DNA of 64,000 bases from CAVVUF01 sp963751425 (GCA_963751425.1 CAVVUF010000002.1:744001-808000), one strand, 5' to 3'. Shown: positions 36,121 through 46,292, counted from the first letter of the stretch. Notes: a model not told the origin generated them from the sequence alone. Numbers and translations are program-made.

Positions 36121-37515
36121 CTAATTCCTAATTTCTGGCAGGCTGGCTGCTGCAATGGATTGCCCCACGCGGCGGCTTTTTTCATCGGGGAGCTGCACAT
36201 GCATCTGCGAGGCCAGCTCAGGGAATTCCTCTCGCAAAACCATTTGAGCCTGATCCAGGATCAGATTACCGCCGCTTCCTGACGTGCAGCGCCCCAGGAT
36301 CAGCACGTGTTTGATATCATAGAATTCAGCGTAGTGCGCCAGGCCGTAGCCCAGGAAAATGCCCATACTTTGCCAGATTTTTTGAGCTCCTGGGTGCCCG
36401 GCTTCCAGTTTTTCCTGTACATACTTGAGCTTCTCGGCGTCCGTAATACCGCCCGGCACTGCGATGCCCGCTTTAGGCGCCAGCCTGAAAACACACTGCT
36501 GCGAAAAATACAGCGCCCCGCCGCCCAGGTCTCCGGACCATTCATCGCTGGGTGCCCCCGGGTTGTAATCGATGGGTGCAAAAGCCAGCTCGCTCAGCCA
36601 ATCCATGATGTGCCCCTGCATGTTCACATAACCCGCCGCCTCGCTCGACCCCATGGCAATTCCCAATATCCCGTTATCTTCCAGCGACATCGCCCCGGCC
36701 AGGGCGGTCACATCCCCATCGTTGATCACCACCAGCGGGACCCCCATCTCCGCCTCGATCCGCAAGAACAGGCTCCTGACTTCGTGGAATTGCCCTGGCG
36801 GGACGGACCGGAAAAGGGATGCCACCATGGGGCGGTTATCGATGATGATGCCCGCTGAGCTGCCCCCGATGGCATCTACGCGTGGCATTTTTGCTGCCGC
36901 GCTTTTCAAGGCTGCCATAATCTCGGTGTAGTGGTAATGCGGGTCCGCCTGTTTGCGCGGTTCCCATACCACTTCTTCGCTGTAAATGGCTTCCCCGTCG
37001 ATAACCGCGCTCACCTTGCGGTCGGATGCGCCCAGGTCAAAGCCGATGCGGCAGCCCTCCAGGTGGCGGCCCAGGTTTTGGCCAGTCTCATGCACTGGAG
37101 GCACATCTTCCGGATCACAGGGTACGACGGTAAAAGTTTGTTCATACACCTGTTCGCCCATGAAATGATAGTCGAACTTGCGCTTGCCCTCCGGCGAGTA
37201 ATTCTCTTTTATGGTTTCCCCAATCCTGCGCGGACCACCAATATACACTTTCCAGCCGCCGCGCTGCCAGAGTAAGAACTTTACCATCCGTTCAATATAT
37301 TCCAGGTTCCCACCGGCGCGTGGATGCCCCTCCGGGAAAACCCTGGTCTCCACACGTGAGACCTCTCCTTTGTTGCGTTCCAGCCCAATGACCAGGGGAA
37401 TGCCTGTAATGGCGGCCTCCTGCCTGAACGACCGGTTTACCAGCGCTGCCGGGCGGAAATTTGGCTCGAGTGGGGGGATGAATTTTGGTTGGATGAGTTT
37501 GAGTGTTTCTGTCAT
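36121..37515 (-). CDS. ROK-like sugar kinase (ASKHA fold), long form
   Basis: The 464-residue protein has 'CRIGFDLGASDRKVSAVIDGEAIYSEEVVW' near residue 155 (phosphate 1 loop), 'RVDAIGGSSAGIIIDNRPM', 'PLVVINDGDVTALAGAMSLEDNGILGIAMGSSEAAGYVN' near residue 260 (the ROK catalytic Asp/DGD region) and 'VLILGRCTSGSGGNLILDQA' (adenosine site). The family phosphorylates hexoses; this one has about 150 extra N-terminal residues of unknown role and lacks the usual ROK Cys-rich zinc motif. AAAGGAAC precedes the ATG. Followed directly by PIG-L. Confidence 0.78.
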   Translation of the reverse strand: MTETLKLIQPKFIPPLEPNFRPAALVNRSFRQEAAITGIPLVIGLERNKGEVSRVETRVFPEGHPRAGGNLEYIERMVKFLLWQRGGWKVYIGGPRRIGETIKENYSPEGKRKFDYHFMGEQVYEQTFTVVPCDPEDVPPVHETGQNLGRHLEGCRIGFDLGASDRKVSAVIDGEAIYSEEVVWEPRKQADPHYHYTEIMAALKSAAAKMPRVDAIGGSSAGIIIDNRPMVASLFRSVPPGQFHEVRSLFLRIEAEMGVPLVVINDGDVTALAGAMSLEDNGILGIAMGSSEAAGYVNMQGHIMDWLSELAFAPIDYNPGAPSDEWSGDLGGGALYFSQQCVFRLAPKAGIAVPGGITDAEKLKYVQEKLEAGHPGAQKIWQSMGIFLGYGLAHYAEFYDIKHVLILGRCTSGSGGNLILDQAQMVLREEFPELASQMHVQLPDEKSRRVGQSIAAASLPEIRN

Positions 37516-37576
37516 AGGTTCCTTTTAGTATGAGCATTATTCCGCAGGCGAGATTTTCGTGCAGAAGGGGATTCGC

Positions 37577-38392
37577 TTATTGGTTTGCAAGAGAAATCAC
37601 TTCTCCAGGCTGCGGTCTTAAATATTGCGCTGACATATTTTTGAGATACGGTAGGGCATCGTCCGGGTCGCAGTTCGCAAAGCTGCCGGGCGGCAGGTCG
37701 AAAGTGCCGTAATGATAGGCGACCAGTATTTTGGCTCCGCAGCTTGCACCCAGGCGTGCCGACCCCTCTGGCCCCAAATGTAATTCGACTGCAGCTACAT
37801 CGAAGAATAAAAGATCGATATCTTTCACGTTCAGCAATTCGTCGATCAGCCGCGTGTCTCCTGGGTGCCAGATCGCCCCGTCTTGACATTTGATCACGTA
37901 TCCGCAGCAGTCACCGCGCTTCCAGGGATTCACCTCCTGCCAGTCGTGCAGGGCTGGTGTTACCCGGACCTCGACGCCATCTTGCCCGATGGTTGCATCA
38001 TCAACCGCTTTGATCAGTCTTTCTTGTTCGATGCCAAGCTCTATTAGCCTTTGGTAGACCGGCTCAGGTGCCAGGAAGCGGCATTGGGTCCTTTTCGCCA
38101 GCGTTTTGGCTGTCTGGGGATCGAAATGGTCGTCATCTGCGTGTGTATACATCACCAGGTCAGCCCTGGGAACCGCTTTGGCTTGGATCGGCAGGGGAAT
38201 TTTCAATGGATATCCCACTGAGCTGACTTGTCTGCCGTCCCTTTCAACGGATATAAGCAGCGGGTCAATTAACATGATCGTTCCTTGCGCGTTGACCAGC
38301 ACACCTGCCATGCCCAGCCAGGTCAGCAACGTAGCCCCTTGCTTTTCAAAAAATGTTGGAGAAATTTTGATTGTGTTCAGCTCACTGGTCAT
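37577..38392 (-). CDS. MBL-fold metal-dependent hydrolase (UlaG-like)
   Basis: The 271-residue protein has 'GATLLTWLGMAGVLVNAQGTIMLIDPLL' at the N-terminus, 'VMYTHADDDHFDPQTAKTLAK' near residue 79 (the H-x-D-x-D-H metal motif, here H-A-D-D-D-H), 'GYVIKCQDGAIWHPGDTRL' (metal His/Asp) and 'ILVAYHYGTFDLPPGSFANC'. This is the L-ascorbate-6-phosphate lactonase-like branch of the metallo-beta-lactamase superfamily. It starts 18 bases after the rubredoxin-oxidoreductase gene. Substrate unknown. Confidence 0.86.
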   Translation of the reverse strand: MTSELNTIKISPTFFEKQGATLLTWLGMAGVLVNAQGTIMLIDPLLISVERDGRQVSSVGYPLKIPLPIQAKAVPRADLVMYTHADDDHFDPQTAKTLAKRTQCRFLAPEPVYQRLIELGIEQERLIKAVDDATIGQDGVEVRVTPALHDWQEVNPWKRGDCCGYVIKCQDGAIWHPGDTRLIDELLNVKDIDLLFFDVAAVELHLGPEGSARLGASCGAKILVAYHYGTFDLPPGSFANCDPDDALPYLKNMSAQYLRPQPGEVISLANQ

Positions 38393-38410
38393 TTTCGTAA
38401 TCGTACTGCC

Positions 38411-39917
38411 TCACTCAATTTCCTGGAAGTAGTTCTGAACCTCTTGTACCCCGGGCTTTGCCTGCAGCAGGTCTGCTAAATCGGTTTGGTTTTCGACCGC
38501 ATGTTTAACCTTAGACGCCAGCCTGGTGTCTCCCAAGAGAATTGCTCCAGCCAGGTGACCTTCTCGGAATACAAAGCAGGTATATTTCCCTTCGATTTCG
38601 TCTTCAATGACCTGGTCCAATCCGGCTTCAGGAGCGATACGCCCGATGCTGAAAAGGTTGACCCCCAGCACTTTTAAAGTGTTGGAGCGCGGCAATCTGG
38701 CGAACGCAATCTTTTGCCCCGCCGCATTCATCCCTGCCGTGGTCCCCTGTGCTTGAGAAGGTCCCCAGATGCCGTATAACATGCCCTGATGCTCAGCCAC
38801 ATCCCCCGCCGCGAACACATCTGGGTGTGATGTCTGAAGGGTATCATCCACCAGAATGCCTTGTTTAACATCCAGCCCCGCCTGGCGGGCTAACTCCACC
38901 TGCGAGCGTATCCCCACGCTGATGATCACCACGTCCGCAGGGATCAATGCTCCATCCTCCAGGAGCACCCCGCGCACGCTCTCGTCGCCAACCAGTTCTT
39001 TCGTCTGAGCACCAACTCGTACAGAAATTCCTATTGCCTTTACCTGCTCTTCGAATATCCTGGCGGCCTGTTCGTTGAGCTGGCGGGGCAGCAGCCAGGG
39101 CTGGTTCTCCAGAACAGTCACCTTCACCCCCCGGCGTGCCAGTGCTCCGGCGGTCTCTAATCCTAACAAGCCTCCACCAATACATACACAGGCTTTGTTC
39201 CCCTGGCAGGCAGACAGAATATCGTCAGCATCCTGCCGTGTGCGCAAGGTCTTAACATTTTTTCGGCTTGCTCCTTGAAAGGGAGGCACGAAAGGATTGG
39301 CGCCCACGGTCAGGATGAGTTTATCAAACGGAATCCGCTGTGCATCCTTGAGAACGGCTTCTTTTTTCTCAAGGTTGATGCCAGCTAGCTCGGTATTTCT
39401 CAGCAGGTTGATCCCCTTCTCAACATACCAGCTCTCCGGATATAGGTCGAGCTGGTCAGCAGTGATTTCACCTGCCAGGTAGCGCGTCAGGTTCAGCCGG
39501 TAATATGGGAGGTGAGGCTCGCGCGAAAGCAGGTCGATCTCAACCTGTGGAGCGGCTTTCCGAAGCGCTTCTGCCGCAGATACCCCGGCAATTCCCGCGC
39601 CTGCGATGACGACTTTTTTTAGGTCGCTGAAAGCCTGGAAAGCAACTTCGCTGTCTTCAACTGCTTCGAAAATATCTCCTGGCGAGCCGCATATCGGGCA
39701 CTCCTCCGGCGGTTCTGTTCCATCATGAATATAACCGCATATCGGGCAGCGCCATTGGGTTGGTTTTGCTTTTGCCTGGGCTGGTTGCGTAACCGTCTGG
39801 AGCTCGAACAGATTCCCCCATCGCTCCACAAACCGGGCACTCATCTGGTGGTTCATCTCCCTCATGTACATACCCGCATACCGGGCAAACCCAAATTTTT
39901 TTTAAATGTGAGCTCAT
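38411..39917 (-). CDS. NAD(P)H:rubredoxin oxidoreductase-like flavoprotein with two N-terminal rubredoxin-like domains (frameshifted)
   Basis: About 502 residues. Two rubredoxin-type iron sites come first: 'WVCPVCGYVHEGDEPPDECPVCG' (residues about 9-31) and 'WRCPICGYIHDGTEPPEECPICG' (about 57-79), each with CxxC...CxxC. From residue 105 is a pyridine nucleotide-disulfide oxidoreductase: FAD motif GAGIAGVSAAEAL, NAD motif GGGLLGLETAGALARRG and 'DVFAAGDVAEHQG'. It would pass electrons from NAD(P)H through FAD to its own iron centres, perhaps for oxygen or peroxide defence in an anaerobe. The frame breaks in a G-run near 39815, between the two rubredoxin domains. Confidence 0.87.
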
Positions 39918-40041
39918 CGAAATCCTCTTTTGGAATTTGGTGGCTAAAATGTCTTAGGACAGCTCCCTGAGATAGTCATGTGCAGGTTCAATATATCCTA
40001 ATTATATGCGAAAGAGCACTTCTCAAGGCTCAAAGTTTAGC

Positions 40042-40090
40042 TAAAAAAATATCCCTCCCCAGTGTGAACCATGAAACCAGGGGAGGGATT
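40042..40090 (-). terminator. Intrinsic terminator of the CHAT gene
   Basis: ATCCCTCCCC (minus strand 40089-40080) pairs perfectly with GGGGAGGGAT (40060-40051), a 10-bp GC-rich stem with a 19-base loop, followed by ATTTTTTTAG. It lies 20 bases after the stop of the minus-strand CHAT gene. Confidence 0.85.
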
Positions 40091-40111
40091 GAGCGAAGTC
40101 AATATTTGCGT

Positions 40112-41990
40112 TTACGAAGCAATCTTCTCTTTGGTATTCATCCAGGGTTTCATCGTTTTTCTTAACACCCTCTGCGTCCATACCCCCACAACCAGTCCTA
40201 TGAGCCCCCCTCCAAAATAAAAGACGATGGCATTCGCTAAATCTGCGTTTTGGTTGTACAGGTATAGGATTGCAATCGTTACCAAGATTCCCACAAGCCA
40301 GCCTGCTGAAAGCTGCCATGCGGTACTCCACCTAAATCCAGATTGGCTGGTTTGCAGCCCTGCAACGAGAGTCAGCGTGCCGGGCAGGATGGCAATCGTA
40401 AATAATATCAATACCATCAAGAACATAAGCAAGCTGTCAGAAGTGTCTACAAATTCATAGATAGATCTGAGCAGCAAAAACATGATTCCAAAACCGACCA
40501 TCCAGGCCAATAAGCACGTGATTATATTTTTTCGACCCTGGTGGATGCCAAGACTGCGGATTGCCAAACTCATCCCCAGGCCAACTGCCAGACCGCCACC
40601 TGCCCCAAAAAGAAGCGCAAAGGAAAAACTTCTCCCAAATGAAATTATCAGCCCAGTATAAGAGCAGCATCCAACCGATCCCTATACCCAAGATAACGCA
40701 TGCAACAGCCAGCCAATTAACCTGTATTTTGGGAAGGAGCGGGATGATTCTTTTTACTGCTTCAGTACCAGCAGGCTTTTCTTGCTCAACCGGTTCTTTT
40801 TGGGACTTGATTGGTGATATTGCTGGAATGGGATAGGCAGGTTGGGATGAGATGGTTTTTTCATCTTGAAGAATGCTGGTTGACCGAGTGATATCAAAAA
40901 TCTGCCCATCCGCAGCACGTAAATAAAGCACAGGTGTGCCCCATTCAATTTCGTTCCCAGATGAAAAGATGATTTTCCGTGCCTCAGCGAGAGCTGCATC
41001 GACAGGGTAACCATCTGCCAGGGCTGCATAGAATTCGTGAGCAAACGTGATGGCTGCCTGATCAGAAACCTCGAACTGCATGGCGATGACGGCCGGCAGG
41101 CCTTGTTGGACCAGGCTCTGTGCAGTGCCAGCAAAGGGATCATTCTTACCAGTTCGGGCGCCTTCGCAGGCGTTCAACACCACCAGCCTTAAGCTGTCTT
41201 CATCGTGTAAGATCGTACCCAGGTATTGGCCTGAAAGAGCCTTTCCTAGGCCATTTTCGTTCTCTAGCATCAGCAAGCCATCTTGTGCGCCCTCATCGAA
41301 CCCGCCATGCCCAATGAAATGAAAAACATGAAAATCTTCGCGCCGCAAGCGGTATTGAAGCGCCACCGGGGTCGCGGTCTCTAACCTTTCCAGGATCAAC
41401 AAGCCGCGCTCTTCCAAGTCACTGACAGCTTTCTTCAGGTTCAGCCACTCGTTCTCAACATCCAAAACCGGGTAATCTTTGGGGTTAGCGATCATCACTA
41501 AAACCCGTAGAGGCGGCTTAACTGCCAGCGGCTGAATATTCTCGGGCATTTCCAAGTAGCGAACGATGGGAGTATTGACCGATAGAGCTAAGAATCGGTT
41601 GAGTGAGGGGTTGTATAGGTATTCCCAGGGGATATCCACCAGTTCGGGCGCCTCGTTCAGGCGCAAACGGATGCGCAAACCGGAGCTCTGCGAACGCGCC
41701 TGATCCAAACTCGACCGTAGCGCTGATTGCACTTCGTCACTGAAGACGGCTTTATATAATTTACTGCCAAAATCCTTGGCAGCCTGCATCTCCGGAGATT
41801 CGACCCGCCGCGTAGTGCGCCGCATCCGACCCACTCTGAGAACGAAATTCTCAATTTCCATGGGGGAGAGTGGGAGTAAAAATTCAGTCTTGGCCAGTCC
41901 GGCCGGGGAGGCCAGCACGCGCGCCCGGTAAGTGTTTTCCGCCATGCGCTCGATGGATAGGTCAAAATCGAGGTACTTGTTTCCTTCCAT
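40112..41990 (-). CDS. CHAT-domain (caspase-like) protease with C-terminal membrane segments (frameshifted)
   Basis: About 626 residues. The CHAT domain spans about residues 90-395: 'PWEYLYNP', catalytic His in 'VFHFIGHGGFDEG' (about residue 227) and catalytic Cys in 'LVVLNACEGARTGKNDPFAGTAQSLVQQGLPAVIAMQFEV' (about 274), ending 'WGTPVLYLRAADGQIF'. A proline-rich linker leads to about five transmembrane helices. The frame breaks at an extra G near 40665; the other frame continues LIISFGRSFSFALLFGAGGG into the remaining helices. CHAT proteases act in defence and regulated proteolysis; here no obvious partner is adjacent. ATG at 41990 has GAGGAAAA upstream. Confidence 0.87.
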
Positions 41991-42138
41991 TTTTCCTCGT
42001 GCCGACCACAAACCGTTAATTGGATAAATACAGTCCAATTATATCACTTTTTGATCCGTCACTGCAAGCAATTTATTCAAAGCAATCCCCTCTTTTATTA
42101 TTGTGATGCCCTGCTGCACGCAGCTTTCAGGGTTTTTC

Positions 42139-43101
42139 CTACGCCTCTGCAAGCCGCATCAAGGAAATGCACACTGGCTCAAAGTATTTCATCCAAAAAT
42201 AACTCGCTTCTGGATTAATCGATTCGAAATCCACCGAGCAGCGCTCATATCCCTTCTTGGCATAATACCGCAGACCGGCCACAAGCATGGCTGGGGCAAC
42301 TTTCTGGCCGCGGTATTCGGGGCGCGTATAGGCCGCTGAAATAGCTATGGTTGATTCCGAATAGACGATATCTGCTGCCCCAAATGATTTCGGCTCGAAA
42401 CGCATGTATCCCGCCGGTTTGCTGCCCTCCCACGCCAACCAGACATTGTTGTGAGGCTGGCTGAGCAACTTTCGATATGCCGCGGCATCTTCCGGTGGTT
42501 GCGGCGCCATCGAGATCGGTGGCTCAGAATAATGCCGGTAATGCTCTGCCTCGAGCATCGCAATCACCTCTGCATCATCAATTTGGGCCGTGCGGATGAA
42601 CAGGCTGCTCGGATTTGGGATATTAACTGGCGTTATCGACCGGATGGCGTCCACAACGATCATCCCAAACCCATTCCAGAACCAAAATCTCTCAGCGGGT
42701 TGATCGTCTGCCAGCAGTGTGATCGCATAGGCCTGGCATCCGTCTTTACGCCATTGTGCTGCTGCCTCCCGGTATATCACCTGGTAAATAGACCCCGCTG
42801 CACCTTCTAAGACCGCATGTCCCCATTCCGGGCAATAAGCGCTTTTTCGATCCGTATTACGAAAATGATCGATCAGGTACCAACCCATGTATCCAACCAG
42901 CCGCCCATTCTGCAGTGCAGCTAGTCCGGGTGTGGAATGAAATATTTCCGTTAGCATTTTTACGTTGAGTTGATGGTCTTCCATTCTCTCAGGCAAGATC
43001 GGGATCGCCTGGCGCTGTTTTCGGTAGTTGGCGATAAACAGCGCTGCCGCCTCATCCAAGAATTCTTCACGAAATGGAATGATTTGTATTTCGTTTTTCA
43101 T
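42139..43101 (-). CDS. GNAT family N-acetyltransferase, two-domain
   Basis: The 320-residue protein has N-terminal 'FREEFLDEAAALFIANYRKQR', and C-terminal 'ISAAYTRPEYRGQKVAPAMLVAGLRYYAKKGYERCSVDFESINPEASYFWMKYFEPVCISLMR', a clear acetyl-CoA binding motif with GNAT motif B. Two GNAT folds in tandem are likely. The frame overlaps the end of the CrtI-like gene by 35 bases, so the two are co-transcribed. ATG at 43101 is preferred over an upstream GTG. Acceptor unknown. Confidence 0.8.
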   Translation of the reverse strand: MKNEIQIIPFREEFLDEAAALFIANYRKQRQAIPILPERMEDHQLNVKMLTEIFHSTPGLAALQNGRLVGYMGWYLIDHFRNTDRKSAYCPEWGHAVLEGAAGSIYQVIYREAAAQWRKDGCQAYAITLLADDQPAERFWFWNGFGMIVVDAIRSITPVNIPNPSSLFIRTAQIDDAEVIAMLEAEHYRHYSEPPISMAPQPPEDAAAYRKLLSQPHNNVWLAWEGSKPAGYMRFEPKSFGAADIVYSESTIAISAAYTRPEYRGQKVAPAMLVAGLRYYAKKGYERCSVDFESINPEASYFWMKYFEPVCISLMRLAEA

Positions 43102-44602
43102 TCTCAACACTCGTGGTGAACTTCTTCCCGTCTTGCTTGCAGATCTGCTTCAGCGTGTCTCGCCCTGACTGCACCGCTGTAGGCAGCCCGCCTCCCGGCA
43201 TCACCCACTGCCCCGCCATGTAAAAATTCTCCAGTCCCGGCAGCGTGTTTTTCATGCGCAGCATGGCGTTTTCCGGCGTGGCTAAGAAACCTTCGAAGGA
43301 CCCCTTCCAGTTTCCTGTATAACGCTCGAAAGTGATCGGCGTTGCAACATCCGTCATTTCAACCAATCCTGCCAGGCCAGGGAAGCGTTTATCGAGCTGT
43401 ACCACGATCTCCCGAGCAATCTGATCCTTCTTTTCTTCGTATGCGGCCGGATCCTCGTGCAGCTTCTTCCAGTAATCATATTCGCTGTTCAGCATTACCA
43501 CCAATGTTGTTTTTCCCTCTGGTGCCAGGGTTGGGTCGTGGTTGAAAACGTGCACTGGCAGCCGGCTGCGGGTCTTTTCGCCGATCTCCACGGGGGCTTC
43601 GAGCGGGAAGCTGATCCCGCTGACTGTTTTGGGTAGGTCGTCGAACGTCCGTTTTACCCCGATCCCGACGAAGATCAGCGGCGGAAACAACGGGAACTTC
43701 TCATAGTATCCCTGGATCGTATCATCGACAAACTTTCCTTCCAGCATATCGTAGATTGTGGCGTGCCCATCTGCTGCCGAAATGACCACATCCGCTCGCA
43801 CTTCGCCGCCATCCTCCAAGTGGATGCCGACCGCCTTGCCCTCCTCCACCAGGATCTTCTTTACCCGCTGGTTGTAATGGATCTTCCCGCCCAGATCCAG
43901 GTAACGTTTCTCGATCGCCTTCGACATTGGCATGGATCCGCCGATGGGGTACCCGGCGATCTTTTGCTTCATGTAGGCAAAGGTGAACATCATGAAGAAC
44001 AGCGAGAACTCCGGGAACCACATTTCCAGGAAGGCCTCCCGCAGCAAGGGACTCTTTATCTGGTTGGCGAATTCCTGAATGGTAGTCTGCATATATTTCC
44101 GAATCTTCTTCATCCCTGGCAAGAGCACGGCCATATACCGCAGCATTTCCACCGTTCGTTTGAGACCATGGGCATCCTCGGAGGGTGGGTTGAACTTCAG
44201 GCAGAAGCGCACTCCCTCGGTGAATTCCTTGATCACCGCTTCATCTTCGGGTGACAGCTCGAGCAGGTGTTTTTCCAGGCGCTGCGGATCGGCATACAGC
44301 ACCAGCGTGCGCCCATCGCTGCCTTCGAAACGCGCGTATTCATCAAAGTCGATGAACTGCCGGTTTTGCACCACGCCCACTTCCTGCCAGTAGCGGTAGA
44401 AAGGCGATTTCGGTGACGAGCCCACCAGCCAGTGGATGCACCCATCAATCGTGTAACCTTTGCGCTTCCAGCTTGTGCACAGCCCTCCCGGCAGGCTGCC
44501 CATCTCATAAATTTGTGAGTCGTACCCATTCATCTGAGCGTAGCAGCCCGCTGAAAGCCCTGCCATCCCCGCGCCGATGATAAGGATCGATTGGTTAGTC
44601 AT
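43067..44602 (-). CDS. Phytoene desaturase (CrtI)-like NAD(P)/FAD-dependent oxidoreductase
   Basis: The 511-residue protein starts with the FAD-binding 'ILIIGAGMAGLSAGCYAQMNGYDSQIYEMGSLPGGLCTSWKRKGYTIDGCIHWLVG'; 'PIGGSMPMSKAIEKRYLDLGGKIHYNQRVKKILVE' and the C-terminal 'NFYMAGQWVMPGGGLPTAVQSGRDTLKQICKQDG' are classic COG1233 motifs. The family includes carotenoid desaturases and retinol saturases; no other carotenoid gene is nearby, so the substrate is open. GGGAGGGATG lies upstream of the start. Confidence 0.88.
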   Translation of the reverse strand: MTNQSILIIGAGMAGLSAGCYAQMNGYDSQIYEMGSLPGGLCTSWKRKGYTIDGCIHWLVGSSPKSPFYRYWQEVGVVQNRQFIDFDEYARFEGSDGRTLVLYADPQRLEKHLLELSPEDEAVIKEFTEGVRFCLKFNPPSEDAHGLKRTVEMLRYMAVLLPGMKKIRKYMQTTIQEFANQIKSPLLREAFLEMWFPEFSLFFMMFTFAYMKQKIAGYPIGGSMPMSKAIEKRYLDLGGKIHYNQRVKKILVEEGKAVGIHLEDGGEVRADVVISAADGHATIYDMLEGKFVDDTIQGYYEKFPLFPPLIFVGIGVKRTFDDLPKTVSGISFPLEAPVEIGEKTRSRLPVHVFNHDPTLAPEGKTTLVVMLNSEYDYWKKLHEDPAAYEEKKDQIAREIVVQLDKRFPGLAGLVEMTDVATPITFERYTGNWKGSFEGFLATPENAMLRMKNTLPGLENFYMAGQWVMPGGGLPTAVQSGRDTLKQICKQDGKKFTTSVENEKRNTNHSIS

Positions 44603-44881
44603 ACATCCCTCCCAAACTGAATGGAATAGATCAGGTTTATTTTTATAAATTATAGCATGGCGAAATGGACTACCATCCCTTCCTATTCTTATGGCTTGAT
44701 TTGTCAGCTAAAAACCTGGCAATTCCATAACTGTTAAACCAAACACCGAAAGGATGGGCTGCTTACCGATAAAGGGATTAGGGTAAAATTAAAGTCAGTT
44801 TGTACACTTTCTTACGATAAATAACGTTGTCAAGTGCCTGTTTTCATAATCTGGCATGCTCTGATTTTTATACACGAATCG

Positions 44882-46152
44882 ATGGTTTCTATGATTGGCA
44901 ACACTCCCCTCATCCCACCTGAATTGTTCGATATCCTGGCTCCTGACCAGCAGGTTCTGCGTGACTTGGCTGGTGAGGTGGCTTCGCTGGCTGCCCTGCC
45001 TGTCGAAGCAGAGAAACGCCTGATTTGGAAGGCGCATAATGCTCTTCAGCCAACTCGCCCCGTGGTTTTCTGTGATCCCGAGGTGGGCTGGGGAGAGATT
45101 GTCCGCGAGGATGCCCTTCAATGCCAGAACCCCCTGGCGCGCCGGGTAGAGCGCTACCTGCGCATGATTGTGTTTTGGGGCACAGACATGCTCGATGATC
45201 GCCCCATTGACCCTTACTTGGCGCTGCCTTGCTTCTCAGAGCCGCCCTTCTGGGGCCTTAAAGAAATCAGGCATGGTGGCGAAGACGGTGGCTCCTACGT
45301 CTGGGAATCTCCGGTCAAGGGCGAAGAAGACCTCCAAAAACTGCATCACCCATCATCCAGGTGGATTTTGACGGTCATCAGAAGTTGGTGGAGCAGTTAA
45401 ACGCCATTTTCGGGGATTTGCTTCCCGTTCAAGCCAGGTATCATTGGTGGTGGACCCTGGGATTGTCGGATACCCTGGCGCACCTGCGTGGCTTGGAGCA
45501 GATCATGTACGATATGTCAGACCGTCCGCAGCTGATTCACCGCCTGATGAGCCTGCTGCGGGATGGCACCCTGGCCATGCTGGATGAATTGGAAGCCAAA
45601 GGTCTGTTGAGCCCCAATTACGATACCTCTTATGTGGGTTCGGGCGGCTTTGGCTTGATCGATGACCTGCCCCAACCCGATTTCTGTGGCAAGGTCAGGA
45701 CTTTCGACATGTGGGGCTTTGCTGAGAGCCAGGAAACGGTCGGCATCTCTCCTCGCATGTTCGAAGAATTTATCTTCCCTTACCAGCTTCCCATCCTGGA
45801 GCGCTTTGGGTTGAACTGCTATGGCTGCTGTGAGCCACTCGATAAGCGCTGGAATATCGTTAAACAGTTTCCCCGGCTGCGGCGGGTGTCCATTTCGCCG
45901 TGGGCAAACCGGGCCAAGATGGCAGCCAATCTCGAAGATCGTTATATCTACTCCCTCAAGCCGAAGCCGGCTGACTTGGCGATGGAATACTTCGATGAGG
46001 CGCGCATCCGTTCTGAGATCCGTGAAGACCTGGCGATCACCCGGGATTGCCGGGTTGAAGTGATTATGAAAGATGTCACCACCCTCCGCCACGATCCCCA
46101 GCGTGCCATTCGTTGGGTTCAGATCGTACGCGAAGAAGCAGAACAGAATTAG
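44882..46152 (+). CDS. Uroporphyrinogen decarboxylase-like (URO-D superfamily) protein (frameshifted)
   Basis: About 423 residues. 'WHWW...LSDTLAHLRGLEQIMYDMSDRPQLIHRLMSLLRDGTLAMLDELEAKG' and 'WGFAESQETVGISPRMFEEFIFPYQLPILERFGLNCYGCCEPLDKRWNIVKQFPRLRRVSISPWANRAKMAANL' match the URO-D-like proteins common in sugar-degrading anaerobes rather than true HemE; the 'YGCCEPLD' segment resembles corrinoid-methyltransferase (MtaA/CmuA) relatives. The frame breaks near 45352 (missing C in a C-run) before IIQVDFDGHQ. The start is uncertain: 44882 or 44891. Function unknown, possibly methyl transfer. Confidence 0.78.
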
Positions 46153-46247
46153 ATTACAAGACAGCAGCTGCTCCTTTTTCAGACACACTGTCTGCCAGGG
46201 ACGCACCCGTGACCGAAAGGTGCAGGATCTGCTCCTGCAAGGAAAAT

Positions 46248-46285
46248 AAAAAAACCGCCCGACCTGTATGGTCGAGCGGTTTTTT
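46248..46285. terminator. Bidirectional intrinsic terminator
   Basis: AAAAACCGCCCGACC (46250-46264) pairs with GGTCGAGCGGTTTTT (46270-46284) with one mismatch and a 5-base loop, flanked by A-run and T-run, so it can work in both directions. It serves the plus-strand URO-D-like gene and the minus-strand zinc ribbon gene. A smaller hairpin, TGCAGGA...TCCTGCA (46221-46239), precedes it. Confidence 0.88.
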
Positions 46286-46292
46286 GCGTTCT

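Noticed and set aside
42103..42138. Terminator-like CCCTG...CAGGG-TTTTT on the plus strand
   Set aside because: Short 5-bp stem, and the T-run points away from the genes, which are on the minus strand here.
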